This document shows, one piece after another, positions 35,200-48,200 of a stretch of 64,000 nt of DNA. The stretch's first letter is position 1, and every line of letters begins with the position of its first letter. The stretch is from Hsuehochloa calcarea (lineage: Eukaryota > Streptophyta > Magnoliopsida > Poales > Poaceae): contig CM070609.1 in NCBI GenBank assembly GCA_036346395.1, forward strand, positions 30,881,223 to 30,945,222. The letters are read 5' to 3'. The notes under the pieces were generated by a model. That model saw only the letters and a list, made by a program, of their open reading frames with translations, ran no database searches and was not told where the DNA came from. The position numbers and the translations under genes are program-made.

Positions 35200-38100
35200 T
35201 ATACATAGAACTTCCTTAGTTAATCGATGTTCCATAAATTAGAGAGAACTTTACCGTCTTCCATTGCCATTCATACTGAATACGGTTGCGTGACTTCGAC
35301 CACTGTGTAAGGGCATTACCATTTGGGGGAGAGCTTATTCTAATTAGACTGAGTCTGAATCTTTTTCAGAACCAAGTCACCTACAGCAAAGCTGTGGGAT
35401 TGGACCTTACAATCATAGTACTTACGTAGGGTTTGTTGGCAGATTGCCGAACATATTAAGGCTTGGTTCCTCTTTTCTTCAAGTAGGTTGATGTCATCAG
35501 CTCAAATTTGTTCTTGATCAAGGTCGTTGAAATGATTTTTTGACCCTTGTGGACCTAATCTTTAGTTCTAGTGAAAGTATAGCCTCGGCACCAAAAAGTA
35601 AGGAAAAATAGGGGTTTCATCTATAGCCTGACTAGCGGTCGTGCGAATTTCCCATAGTATGGAGAGTAATTATTTTACCCAATCCCCCGAGCACTTTACA
35701 AACTGGTTGAATACTCGGGTTTTAATTGCTACATGATTTGGCTATTTGCCCTTTCGGCAGACCCATTACTTTGTGGATGAGCAACAAAGGCATATCATAA
35801 TTTGGTACCTAGTTCTTCGCAAAATTTATGAAATTTTGCACTCGCAAACTGGGTACCATTGTCAGTTATAATCCGACTGAGTACACTGAATCAACTTATC
35901 ACACTTTTCATAATTAATTTTTTTAGCAGCTTCCTTTGTTATCCCAGAAATAGGTTCGGCTTTGATCCATTTTGTGAACGTGTCAATTGACACAAAAAGT
36001 TACTTGAGGCCACCTGATGCCTTTGGAAATGGCCCTAGGATATCTAAACCCTAGGTTGCAAAAGGCCAAGAAAGAGGAATTGTTTGTGATGCTTGAGCTA
36101 TCGGTGTATTTGTCTGCTATGAGTTTAACATTGTGCACACTTAATAACGTGCTCTTAGCATCGTTGAAGGTTGTTGGCCAGTAGAAATCTTGTTGAAAGA
36201 CCTTACCGACCAGAGTTCTATAGGAAGCATGAGCTCCACAGATACCTCCGTCTATTTCATTAAGGAGTTCTACTCCTTGTTTCTGCGATATACATAGCAT
36301 GGACACCCTTTGAGTACCTCACTTGTAGAGGACTCATTTGACCAAAGTATACATTTTAGCCTTTTGGGATATACGTTCAGCCTCAAGATCATCATCAGGT
36401 ATGGTACTCTTTTGAAGATATTCAAAAATGGGATTCATCCAAGTATCATTGTATTCTAGAGAGACTATCTTACTCGGAGTTGTTTATGGTTTTTTTTATA
36501 CCATAGATGACTTCTAGAGTTGTTCCAAGAAGACTCCTTGTGGAACGGGTGATCGGAAAGAAGATAGTCGAGCTAACTGGCTGGTGAGAAAATTATCCTT
36601 TTGAGGGATGTATTGAACCTCAATACTGAAAAAATTCCTTTCAAGCTTCCCAACTTCCGATAAGTATTGAGATATGGTCGAATGATAGAATTGGTACTCT
36701 TTTATGACTTAATTCACGACTAACTGAGAATCACTTTTCACGAGTGGTCGGTGAATCCTGAGTGCTTTCGCAACTTGGATACCATCCAGTAAACCCTCGT
36801 ACTCTACCACGTTGTTAGTGCTAGGGAAGTTGAACTGAATAGCATATTTTTAAGGTCTCTCTGGTTGGGGAAACCAAGACCACCCCAGCCTCGAAGCCAC
36901 TAAGTGTTAGTGACCTATCAAAGTACATTGTCCATTGATCATGGGATTCATACCTGGGTTCCTGAATTGGTTCAGAATTTATCCATTCGGTGACAAAAAG
37001 TCTGTCAAGATCTATGATTTGATGGTCGTTCGGGACACGAAATGAAGATCGAACTCCCGAAGTTTGACCTACCATTTAGCTGTGCAGCCCACTGCTTCCC
37101 TATTCTGCAGGACCTCTCCTAAGGGAAACTCAGAAGGCACAGTTAACTTGTGTGCTTGAAAATAATACCTCTGTTTCCTCGAAGACATGAGGAGGGCATC
37201 TGTAAGCTTTTGGACTTGAGGATAATGCTCCTTAGGCCCATATAAAACTTCACTTACATAGTATACTAGTCGTTGAGTGTTTTCACGTTTAGCGACCAGT
37301 ACTGCACTTACTACTTGTGGCGTAGCAACCAGGTATAATAAGAGTGGTTTATCTAGTTGTGGAGAAACAAAGACTGGATCACTTGTAAGATATTTCTTGA
37401 CATCCTCGAAGGCTTTGTTTGCCTCCTCAGATCACTCAAAACTCTTATGTTTCCTAAGAAGTTTAAAGAAAGGAAGCCCCTTTGTCTCCCAAACGTTCTA
37501 TGAAGTGACTTAACGTTCATGTGCACCTTGTGAGTTTTTGGACTTCTTTCTTTATGGTTGGAGGGTGCATTTGATCAATGGTCACGATCTTTTCAGGATT
37601 GGCTTCATTGCCTCTGGTAGAGACAAGGAACCCAAGTAGCTTTCCTGAAGAAACTATAAACACACACTTCTCGGGATTAAGTTTCAATCAGTGTTTTCTG
37701 ATGTAGTCGAAAGTTTCCTGCAGGCCCGGGATATGATTTAGATGCTTTATGCTTTTTACGACGAGATCATCAACATATGCTTTCATGTTTCGGCCTAGTT
37801 GAGAATAAGAAGTATTTTGCATAAAGCGTTGGAAGGAAGCACCAACATTCTTTCATCCAAATGGCATTTTGACATAGCAAAAATTTCCAAATGGACTAAT
37901 GAACACGATCTTTTCTTCATCATCTAAACACATACTAATCTGATGATATCCATAATATGTATCTAGGAAACTTAACATCTCACAACCGATAGTAGAATCA
38001 ACCAATTGATCAATACATGGAAGGTAAAAAACATCTCACAACCGGTAGTAGAATCAACCAATTGATCAATACATGGAAGGTAAAAATCATCCTTCCGACA

Positions 38101-39160
38101 AGCTTTTATTTAAGTCAGTGAAATCTACACACATTCTCCACTTACCATAACATTTCCTAATAATTACAGGATTGTCCAACCACTCGGGGTGATCGACCTC
38201 TTTTTATAAAACCTTCTTGAAGTAGTTTGTCGAGTTCTGACTGGATAACTTCCCATTGGTCGGGTGCAAAGCGTCACAACTTTTATTTGATGGGCTTCTT
38301 ATCAAGTTGTAAAGTTAGCCTGTGCTCTATAACCTCCCTAGGGATCCCGGGCATATCGAATGCTTGCCATGCGAATACATATGTGTTTGCCCGGAGGAAG
38401 GCAATGAACACGTCTTCCTATGCGGAGTTGATAGTGACTTCGTTGTGAACAATCTTGGAGGGTTCTGCTGTATCAAGTTGAATCTCCTTAACCCGGTCAT
38501 TCGGCCTGGGTGCAACCTTCAACATTGAGTGCTTTTCTGAAGTTTGCACGTTGTGAGCTTCTCGAGTAGGGATCTAACCCACTAGCTTGAGGGACTTGTG
38601 GTCGCATGTGAGAGTCATCTTCTTATCACAACGGTCTATGATGACTCCCTTGGGACTTGACATCTTGAAGCATTGGTAACCATAATGGGCAACAATTAGA
38701 AACCTTGCCAAAGTAGGTTGACCAAGAATAACATTATGTGTTGTATCAAAATCGACCACATCAAAGGAGATCTTCATTTTGAAATTGCTCAGAGTTTCAA
38801 ATGTGACAAGAAGGGAAACTTGGCAAATAGGCTTGGTCGAAGATCCAGGGACGATACCGTGAAATGAATATCGCACCAGTCTTATTTTCGTCTGGGGTAC
38901 TTGCATTTCATCTAGGACACTCGTAAATAAGATAGTGAGAGAACTGCCACCATCAACTAAAACCCCATTAACTGTCAATTGTTGATGGTGGATTCAACCA
39001 CAATTGGACAATGACCAAGTCGAGTAGATATGATCGGACAGTCTTTATTTTCAAAGAAAATGGAGACTTTCGACCACTTAGGTAATTTATGGACAATAGT
39101 AGGGTCGATAGAGTTTACCTCACGTTCGATAGCCTTAAGTTGTTGTTTCGACTCATATGC
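35200..39160 (-). pseudogene. Heavily decayed Ty3/gypsy (Tat-type) pol
   Basis: Read on the minus strand. The protease region is at 39160-38574, with VDGGSSLTILF and VILGQPTLARF. Reverse transcriptase fragments lie between about 38330 and 37500, including AYVDDLVVKS near 37775. RNase H is near 36950 (WTMYFDRSLTLSGFEAGVVL). The integrase finger region is near 36270-36130 (GGICGAHASYRTLVGKVFQQDFYW split over positions). The C-terminal integrase lies at about 35600-35215 (LFGAEAILSLELKIRSTRV, then WNIDQLRKFY). Many stops and frameshifts interrupt every domain. No LTR pair flanks it, so this is an old, LTR-less remnant. It carries a 56-bp tandem duplication at about 37977-38087. Confidence 0.82.
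37977..38087. repeat. 56-bp tandem duplication in the decayed pol
   Basis: The word CATCTCACAACCGGTAGTAG...ACATGGAAGGTAAAAA occurs twice in direct succession with one or two differences, within the reverse transcriptase remnant; a slippage-type duplication after the element lost function. Confidence 0.8.
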
Positions 39161-39229
39161 CAATGAGCCCATGTAGATGTGGTCGATCGTATGCTCGAGG
39201 TCTTGATACGATATCTCCCTCAGTCCCGC

Positions 39230-39480
39230 ATTCGGCAACTTCGCATCCACCAACAACCGACTGCTCCACCAACCGCAGCTTTGTCCGGTCCTCCGCAACA
39301 TCCGACGCGGGCTGCTCCAGCAATAGCCGACGCGGAGATGCCGCCTTAGTCTGGTCCTCCCCAACATCCGATGCTGGCCCCCTACCCAACAACCGAGAGC
39401 ATACGCTGACGTCGACGCCAACCTCCTCCAGTCCTCCTCCTCCCCAACAGTCGGTGTCGGCCTCCTCCTCCCCAACAGAC
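39230..39480. repeat. GC-rich degenerate tandem repeat of about 65-70 bp
   Basis: Repeated GGTCCTCC(G/C)CAACATCCGA and AACAACCGA words at 39290, 39353 and nearby. Sits where the gag end of the Tat-type element would be. Open on both strands but low-complexity. Confidence 0.5.
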
Positions 39481-39529
39481 GACGACTGCCTCTTCCTCCT
39501 CCAGTTAGTCAACCACTCATCCTTCTCTC

Positions 39530-40184
39530 TGAAATAGTGCTGGATTCTCTAAAATGGTTCCAGACTACTGGTAGATTGATCTGAAATGGCTTAGATACTT
39601 CTGTTGTTTGTACCACTAATCCATTTGCTTGCTTGCTTGATGATGAATTGATGATCCAACTTTCGGGTCTGGGTCCTCGTGGGGCCACAATAACCTGATG
39701 GGGGCGGGGAACAGCGGAAAATAGCACCTGAGGACAGGGACAAGGAACATAGATTTTTCTTCTTTCGAGGGCTGGGTTGTTCCACCACTCCCCATCGAGA
39801 AATGACACAATTGCCATCCCTACTAGCTCTTGCTGCCCGGAGAGAACACCAGCCGGCCATGTCCCGGCATGGGACCAATCTGGTAACTGGCACTGGCAGT
39901 GGCAATCGATCATTGCGGCATATGCCAAAATGCTAATGAGGTATTGACCATTCCAGCTACAACCTTTTTTCTTTCACTGCCATCCGACAGCAAACCACAT
40001 TGATGCTATGGTTGCCTTGCATTGATAGAATTATGTATCACAGATTTTCATTGGGCTATTGTAGAATCAATGATAACCAACTAGAAGGGGGGTGAACAAG
40101 ATGTTACTAAAAAATTTTCAATTAAATAATAATTTTATCTACTATGCCTTAACAAGCTTTCTAACACAATTTAAGTAATGAAAG
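39530..40184. other. Unassigned spacer
   Basis: Short frames only; no domain or repeat termini recognised. Separates the decayed Tat pol from the next LTR. Confidence 0.35.
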
Positions 40185-43100
40185 TGTAACACCCCATAAC
40201 ACTGAACATGGAATGTCATTAAACTACCCTTAACAACTAATATACAACAACACACTATTAAAATTTCAGCAAACAAAATAATAATAAAACCCGTCCACGG
40301 GTCATAACAGAACATGAATAAAAATTGATCAAGTATGAATAAATAAGCGAGGGAAACAAAGCAAGGTAAACAGTCTAAAACAGCACCAAACCAATAAATC
40401 CAAAACCTTAGAACAAATAGACTAGTCTAAAATATTGATCTAAACTTATTCAATTTCTAACATGTCCTAAAGTAGTCCAGCAATAATGAATCAAATGGTT
40501 CTCATTGCGAAATAATCATGTGTCTGAAGTATTCAACTATTCTATGTGCACTATTCGCTCTCGACCGTGGCGCCCTCAACGATCACCTAAAACAACAGAA
40601 GAGCAAGGGTGAGTTCACGACTTAGCACATACATCGATATATAACGAACAATGATAAATCAACAGTATTCAATAACTTCATTACCATCACATGTACTTCT
40701 ATTAATATTCTCATGATGTTATCTTCTCTTTGATTCACATCCTTTCATCTCATATCAATACAACTCTACTCTACATGTCCACATGCACTTCTTTCGCGTA
40801 TACCAGAATAGCGTGAGTGAATGCTCCCAACAACATTCACTCTCAAGCCTGTTCCTCCTCAAGGATCGGGGACCTCCTCCACTCCCGTGGAGTTGTGATC
40901 AATCATGATCACCTGCTCATATGTAAAGATGCTTATGAATGCAGAAATGCAAAATTTCATCATATCCATTTTTCCTCGTGTTCGTCAACAAGATATATAC
41001 ATACCATTCCATTGCTCGCAATTAAATAAAAATAAAAGCACAACAATAATGGTAATGAATGATAAGTAAATACAGTGATCAATCATTGATCGCTGTCTAC
41101 CATGCACTTGCCTCAACCGTGCGAAGGTGGAAGACGCGAAGAGGGCGCTGCCGCCGGAACCAAACTCACTGTAGGACCGTAAAGGCGACTAGAGGGGGGT
41201 GAATAGGCGCTTTCTCGATTTTTCGCCTAAATCAAATTCAACACAAACTTTTCTCCTTTAGCTATGAAAGCTAAGAAGATCAGTAAACACACAGAGGAAG
41301 CCTTGTGCTGAATTCAATTGCCCCCTTTAACCACAAGACTCAAACAAGGAGAGTTGATCTCACTGGACCGGTCGGACATTGTAGAGTCAAGGCTGATCGC
41401 TCACTGTGATCGGACCGGCAAGCAATTGGCGGTCTGACTGTCGGGCGGTCGGACCGGCGTTAGACAATCGGTCGGACTATCGGGCGGTCGGACCGGTGTC
41501 AGAAAATCGGTCGGACCGATTTAGTCCAGAGGCAATGGACAAAGCTCAAATGCAAAACGGAATTTGGTCTAACTTTTGATTCAACCAATGAAACTTGACC
41601 AAATTTGGAGCACACCTTTCTGAGGATATTTGAGACCTATTTCTAGCGTCGATCGTTCAGATCCACTTCAAATAAACGATCTCTTTAGATTTTACCAAAG
41701 AAGTACTCAAACCCTATAAATATGAAAAACTTGATCCAAAACTTGCTTGAGGGGGATTGAAGATCTAGAGGGTTATAGGAGTATTCCCATACATCAAAGC
41801 AAGGTAAATTAGGTCAAGAGACCAACCAAAATCACTTGAATCAAGGAAGCACCAAAATCATCAAAAAGGAGAAGAACACAAAAGAGACAATCAATCTCTT
41901 AAGCAAGCATCACAAGGTTGATTGATTCAACAAGTTTCTTACAAAGTCACTCCCTCAAGGAGGACAAGAGCTCAATCGAAGAGCACACTCCAATCTCCTC
42001 TCCTCTCCTAACGCTAACCCTAGAAAATGGATGTTGCAAATGAGGGCATGAGTGCTTGGGGGGTTTTTCCATCTCCCCCCTTTCTATTTATAGGAGAAGC
42101 CTAGCGTTTCACACATGGGACCCACACACACACATGGGACCCACTCACACACAAAAACATCTGTTGAAGCAATCGTCTGCTTCATCACGTGTAGGTTGAT
42201 CAGCGGCTCTCATCATGTCGGCAAGTCTCTCCCGTCCGAATCCCATCGGAACCTCCCAGGGACTTGCACCGACTTCCGCACCGCCTGATCCAACCAGCTG
42301 CAACGAACTGCCCGTTCGATCCATCTTGCCCATTCTGCACCATGCTTGAGTCACACGACCCCACCCGTCATCCATGATCGTTCTGGACCTCAGCTCTCCA
42401 AGCGTAGTCCCAATCCACCTCACCGTTGACGTCGTTGACCTGCAAACCACCTGCACAGCAATAGACACAGAAATCGTCTCCGGGAACAAGTTCCTCACAA
42501 CTTGACCCACGTTAGTTCAACAATGCAATATGCAACAATAAAGCATTGAAATTCATATATTAAACACATTCAAATCACAACAATGCCAAAAGGCTAAGTT
42601 CCAAGTGATCGGCGGTCTGACCGCCTCATACGGCCGGTCCGACCGATTTCAGGCCGGTCCGACCGATTCCATAACGGCGGTCGGACCGCCCGAAATGACT
42701 TAGCCAAATTTTCATCTCGAAAATTCGAAACCTTCTGGAATTTTCAAATGAATAGAACTTTTGACTGGGAGCTCCAAAAATTATGTGACCACATCCAGGA
42801 GACTCCCCTCACTTGCCTACACATCCTATTTTTGGCTTAGCTTCAAAAACCAATTTGAACCAAATGCGGTCGGACCGGCAAGCATGCCCGGTCGGACCGC
42901 TCCATGGGTGGTCTGACCGCCAATGTCACCGGTCAGACCGCCTGTGGTCTGACAGAACTGAAGCAAACCCGAAAACTTGAGAATTTGCAAACCAACAATG
43001 CTATTGCCAATTGACTCATCACCTAAGATCATGCACATATCCCCACGATATCCACACTCACACCTGGATTAATTTAACAAGCACTCTAAGATAGCAATTC

Positions 43101-44401
43101 TGGATAAAATAAAATTAGGAGAAAATACGAACTCGCTATAATCTCTAGCGCAAACCCAACTCCAAAATCCTAAATATCGATCTGTCCCCTCGACAGACAG
43201 TCATAATCTAAAATTCATAACATTTTGACTAGAGATCCAAATGAGACGTTCTTGGACCCTCTGGAAATCTTATCAAATTCCACACCTAAACCTAGTTGGA
43301 GAGCTTTTCAAATTCAGCCATCTTCTATCCTTAACAAACTGATTAACAGAACATGTAATTTTCGTCAGGGTTTCTAGATAGCGGCACAAAATCTAACAAA
43401 ACTTTCAGTACACAAGGTCAAATGTTATGGTCGTTAGCTTTATGGGAAGGTAATGAAATACTCTACAATAACTTAGTTGGCGAGACTTTCTAATTTGACC
43501 ATCTTCTGTGTCTAATAAGCAGATGAAACTCTGTAACCATAATCTGTCAGATAGAAAATACGGCAGTAGAAGAAAATTCATAACTTTTAATTGGTCTATC
43601 CAAAATTCGATATTTTTACCAATATGGAAAGCTTAAGAAATTTCCTACACTAATCATTTTGGGTTAAATCCATGAATCAGCCTTTAACTAAATCATAATT
43701 AATAAACAAGACGGTTGCTAATATTCGTCAGACTCTTTGGATAGCAGTATAGAAATCAACGTAACTTTTAGACCACAACTCCAAATTGGATGATCTTTAA
43801 TCCTATGGAAAGGTGAGAATGAGCCCTACAATTCTCTAGGAGGCGTCCTAGTTATAATCCACGGTTTACTACCCCAAAACACGTGATCTCTACAGACTGT
43901 CAGAATCAATCTGCTACCGGTATCGCCTAATCACGAAAATTAAAACACTAAACGAATGAGATATGAGCCTTACCCTTGAAGAATGTGCTAGCCCGCTGAA
44001 ATCCCAGCGAGGTGCTCCTCCCTCTCTTCTTTTCCTCGCTCAACCGGCCACCAATGGGGGAAGTGACGGCACTGGGAGACGACGGCGCGGGGAGGTGGAG
44101 TAGCAGGATCAACCGGGTTGGGAGGGGGAGGAGGCGTAGCACTAGGGAGAGGGGGGAGGAGGCGGCGGCCTTGTGGGAAGGGGTGGAGGAGGCAGCTAGG
44201 GTTTGGGGGGAGGCACTCCTCCTTTTGGTCGGCCCCCCCTTGGCTAGCTCCCCCACTTGGGCCTCTTGGGCCGTGGCCTGAGGCCCAGTTTGACGGGGGT
44301 TTACATAAATTCCCCTTGAAACCTCTGAAGTATTCATTTTTTATTTGATTCTACCTCCTGAATCCGCTTCTATTCGCCCGAATAAATTTCAGGGTATTAC
44401 A
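40185..44401 (-). mobile_element. 3' LTR of a gypsy element, interrupted by a nested element
   Basis: On the minus strand it starts TGTAATACCCTGAAATT (44401) and ends GGGGTGTTACA (40185). A minus-strand polypurine tract (AAGGGGGGTAGAG, 44402-44414) and integrase C-terminal sequence follow, so it is the 3' LTR of a minus-oriented element. Removing the nested 41170-43056 insertion and one copy of its target leaves about 2.3 kb, close to the 2175-bp solo LTR at 3321-5495, whose termini it resembles. Confidence 0.78.
41170..43056. mobile_element. Nested 1887-bp LTR-type element rich in GGTCGGACC palindromes
   Basis: Starts TGTAGGACCGT, ends GATATCCACA, and is flanked by CTCAC on both sides (41165-41169 and 43057-43061), a perfect 5-bp duplication. 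It interrupts the LTR at 40185-44401. TG...CA ends and a 5-bp duplication fit a solo LTR or a non-autonomous LTR element. No pol, primer-binding site or polypurine tract is evident inside. Two clusters of CGGTCGGACCG-type words lie at 41395-41520 and 42605-42955. Confidence 0.78.
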
Positions 44402-44700
44402 CTCTACCCCCCTTAAACGGAATTCGACCCCGAATTCTAACCAAGCTTAACGCACCAGAATAATAACCACTAAGACTTTACCAACATTATCACATACCTG
44501 TTGTGAATAAATCTTGGTAAAGCTGGCGTATGCGGGACTCCAATTCCTAAGTCGCCTCTCTCTTGGACTGATGTGTCCACAACACCTTGACGTATACCAA
44601 CGTCTTGTGCCTCAGCACTCGCTCTGACCTCTCCAAAATACGCCACTTCACAATCCGTTGCTGGGGCTCTTCACAATCACTTTGAAGAGCTCATCGTGCA
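44402..44700 (-). pseudogene. Gypsy integrase C-terminal fragment
   Basis: Adjacent to the polypurine tract at 44402-44414. On the minus strand the frame reads ILERSERVLRHKTL, then VLWTHQSKREAT, a stop where Trp is expected, and ELESRIRQLYQDLF. This is the usual chromatin-targeting tail preceding the 3' LTR in gypsy elements. Nothing upstream of it survives; the internal domain is cut off at about 44700. Confidence 0.7.
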
Positions 44701-45239
44701 AACTTCCTCCAAAACCGTCTAGATGTCAGCAAGCACCAAGAGTAATAAATCAAAGTGTTTTCTTGAGAAAATCAAGTGCCAACAAGATCAACTAATGATG
44801 CAATGCACTTGAATGCTCTCAACTACCTCAAAATATGAATTCTAATCAAATGGGTAGAGGAGAGTGCACTAAAGGCTCTAAAGTATTCAATATGCTCAAA
44901 GGTTCTTGGCTTGGTGTTGATGGAGTGTATTTATAGCCCACACCAACAAAACTAGCCGTTTGAACCAAATCCCTAAAAAATTCAGGATTTGCAGTAGTAC
45001 CACTGAAGAAATCCGATACTGCCGGAACCACTGTTCAACAGTCGAAACAATTGCATTTAATGCTTCTGAACTAGCCGTTAGAAAAAGATGCCGTCGTACC
45101 GCACTCTGTAGGGCTTGGGCAGACCTCCAGAGTTGAACTTCTGAGCGGCCATTCTTCGCTTGCGGTTCTCCATCTCCTGATGTTTGCCCTCCTAGCGAAT
45201 CCCTGCAAAAGTTTCTTCGACTTTGATCCTTCATTGTTT
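44701..45239. other. Unassigned repeat-like sequence
   Basis: Fragments such as GTACCACTG and CCGGAACCACTG suggest a retroelement LTR remnant, but no termini could be matched. Confidence 0.35.
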
Positions 45240-48200
45240 TCCCTCCCAATAGAGTTTCTCTGCCACTTCCCCTTTCGCTCTTATATCATTGACTCATAAT
45301 CTCGATCATCGCAAATCTTAATCAAGCTCAATTGAATTTAATTGTTCTTTTGAAGTTCTTTGGATTTATTTAGTTTTCGATCGATTATCGTGGAATTAGA
45401 AGTTGGAGTCCCGAAGAAACAACGACTCGAGTGGGATCAAGATTCGGATAAAGACGCGGACCAAGAATTCAAGACCACTGACTGAGAAGGCTTTGCGTAA
45501 GATCAAGGCTGCGGTAAATTGACCCAGGTGAGTCGATACTTTTATCATTTTGAGCCTATATTTTATGCAAATTATATCCCTTTAACTTACCAAAATTGCA
45601 TGTTTTAATTCTTTAATCAAATGTATGTTAAAGCTTAAGGTAATTAAACACCATTTGATGATTAATTAATTATAGTACCATCCTTTGATAATTGAATCCA
45701 TTATTGCATATCACCCTAGTAACTATGTGGTAATTACTAGTTATAGGTTGTACTTAAGCGACATGCTAGTCTTGCTTAAGCACTGGGACATTAAATGTCT
45801 TAATCATCATCTTTTAAACATGAAAGTGGCTCTGGGCAGTCATTGTGGGTAAATGATTGAGATGGTTGAGTTAATGTATTTTTACTCCTCAAAACTCTAA
45901 TAACTTGCTATTACCACATCTGGACGGATGGAATGGTGGTGGGTGCCGTCGTGCACGAGAGTGGTTGGTAGGTGGTATGAACCGCCCGGATGGATTAAGG
46001 ACTTAATCTTATCATGACCTCTCGTGTAAAACAAGTACAACCACAAGTCTGCAAAGTGCAACTTGGCTTAGTAAATTTAGTAAACCCCGAATGTCATCTC
46101 GTTGTATGGATAACAGGAATGCGCAAGCGCGTGATACGTCCGACTTGAATGGGACACCGATGCAAGGTGAAGTTGCCAGTCGCCGTGGTGTAGTCCAACT
46201 ACGCTAGTCCCTGAGATAGACATCCCGCACAATGTATGGGCGTAACCCCATATGGGTGAGATGACAGAAGGGGTAAAATATTTCAAAAGGTTACTGTCGG
46301 GACCCAAATATGCAAATCTGGACTCTCTGTGTATTCTGCACTAGTCCAGGATCACGTTAGTGCACACAGTGTCAACATCGATGAAGTATCACATCCATAC
46401 AACAAATATAAGAATAAACGAGTACTTTGAATAACAAATAACTGTTGTGACCTTACGGTCGAGTTTTACATTTATTAAGCCACGCAAGGCTGACAATACA
46501 GAAATAAACTGCAGCGGAAACGAAATAAACTCCAGTGGGCTCCCATCAATTTACCACAGGCAACTGACTGGGATCAAGACCCTAACGATCAACCTTCGTA
46601 GAACTCTTCTTCAAAAGCAGGCGACGACTCCTCCACTTCTGTTGATTTGTTTAGCAAGAGTGAGTACACACCATACTCGTAAGTCATACCACAGAATGCA
46701 TTTATACATGATGGCTTATTCCAAAGGAATGGCTTCTGTGGTTATTTTGCGAAAATGCAACATTTGCAATTGAATACAAATAATAGATTGAAAGCATAAT
46801 TCAAAACAAATAGACAATAATAAGTTAACAATTGATTTCACAAAGAACACACAGTCTAATCAAGTTATTCACACAGCTGTACAAGTTACCTTCACACAGC
46901 TGACCCTTCCCAAATATTTTATGAAAATCTACCCCTCGTGTGAAATCTCCGAGCATGTCCATAACCGAGGACGCGGCTATTCGAATAGATTGGTTTAAAC
47001 ACTCTGCAGAGGCTGTACACTTTACCCACACGATACAATCGGTGGAGCCAAGATCGACCATAACAAAACCTTTCGAGATTTCATCTCCAACAATGACACT
47101 CCGATGTGCTTTCTGTCAGTCAATTTGTACACACACCCTTGGAACGACACACACCGTTGGGCGTGGATGCGTGAATCATCCATGATGTGACATATCACAC
47201 CTCCAAATTTCATCACACGCTTTAAATACAACCCGAGTTGTCAATGTCAAGACTCCATAATTTACTAAGTCAGTCCACTCATACTAGGCATGTGGTCGCA
47301 TGAGAAGGCCCAGTTCAATGGCGCACAAAGTTAAGTCCTTAATTGACCAAGGCAAGACTTCCAGTTTTAACCCAAATCAGAAAGTTTATAGCGCACAGTT
47401 CCACCATTCACACAGATCCACCACTTGCCTCAGTCTAAATCTTTTCCCACCCTGTTGATTAAGTGCAACACATGCCATCACGAGTAATAGCACACAAAGA
47501 CACACAGCCATCATCACACAGCCCATAATCACTTAGTCAAGTTTAATATTTGCAACTCTCACATGAAATGATGACTCGTTGCATGGCTAAGCAGTCTAAT
47601 TGTATCTAACCATCCCACATTGGTGCTACGATAATACCAACTAATAATTAACCAACCTAGGGTGACAAGAGATCATGGCATACAATAGACAAGGTGGCAT
47701 AACAATTTGGATTAATAACTACACCCAAAAGCATTTAAATAAATACTTGAAATAGAATGCAATACATTGAAACAAAGTATTTTGAAAACTGGGTTCAATA
47801 TGATCAAAGGTATAACTTGCCTTGGAATAGATCTAGATATTGGTCTTGGTCTTGAGGTGCTCCTTCTTCTGCAAAATTCCCCGAAGTATCGACGTCTACT
47901 CGCAAACGAGATAAAAGAAACAATAACAATAAATAACAGAGGCAAAACAACTCCAAAAATTCAAATAAAATTCACCATTAAATAGATCTTAATTTTATAT
48001 GAATTTACAAATTTGAATGGGCTCAATCGGAGTTCGGATGCAAAAGATATGGGCTTTGAAAGTTTAAAAATCAAATAAAACCCTAATTTGGATTTTATTG
48101 ACTTTCCCGAATTATTTTTATAAAGAAAAATCGGATTAATGACGTCAGCTGACGTCAGCGATGAATTTTCAGAAAAGAAAATAAATAAAAACCGTACTGA

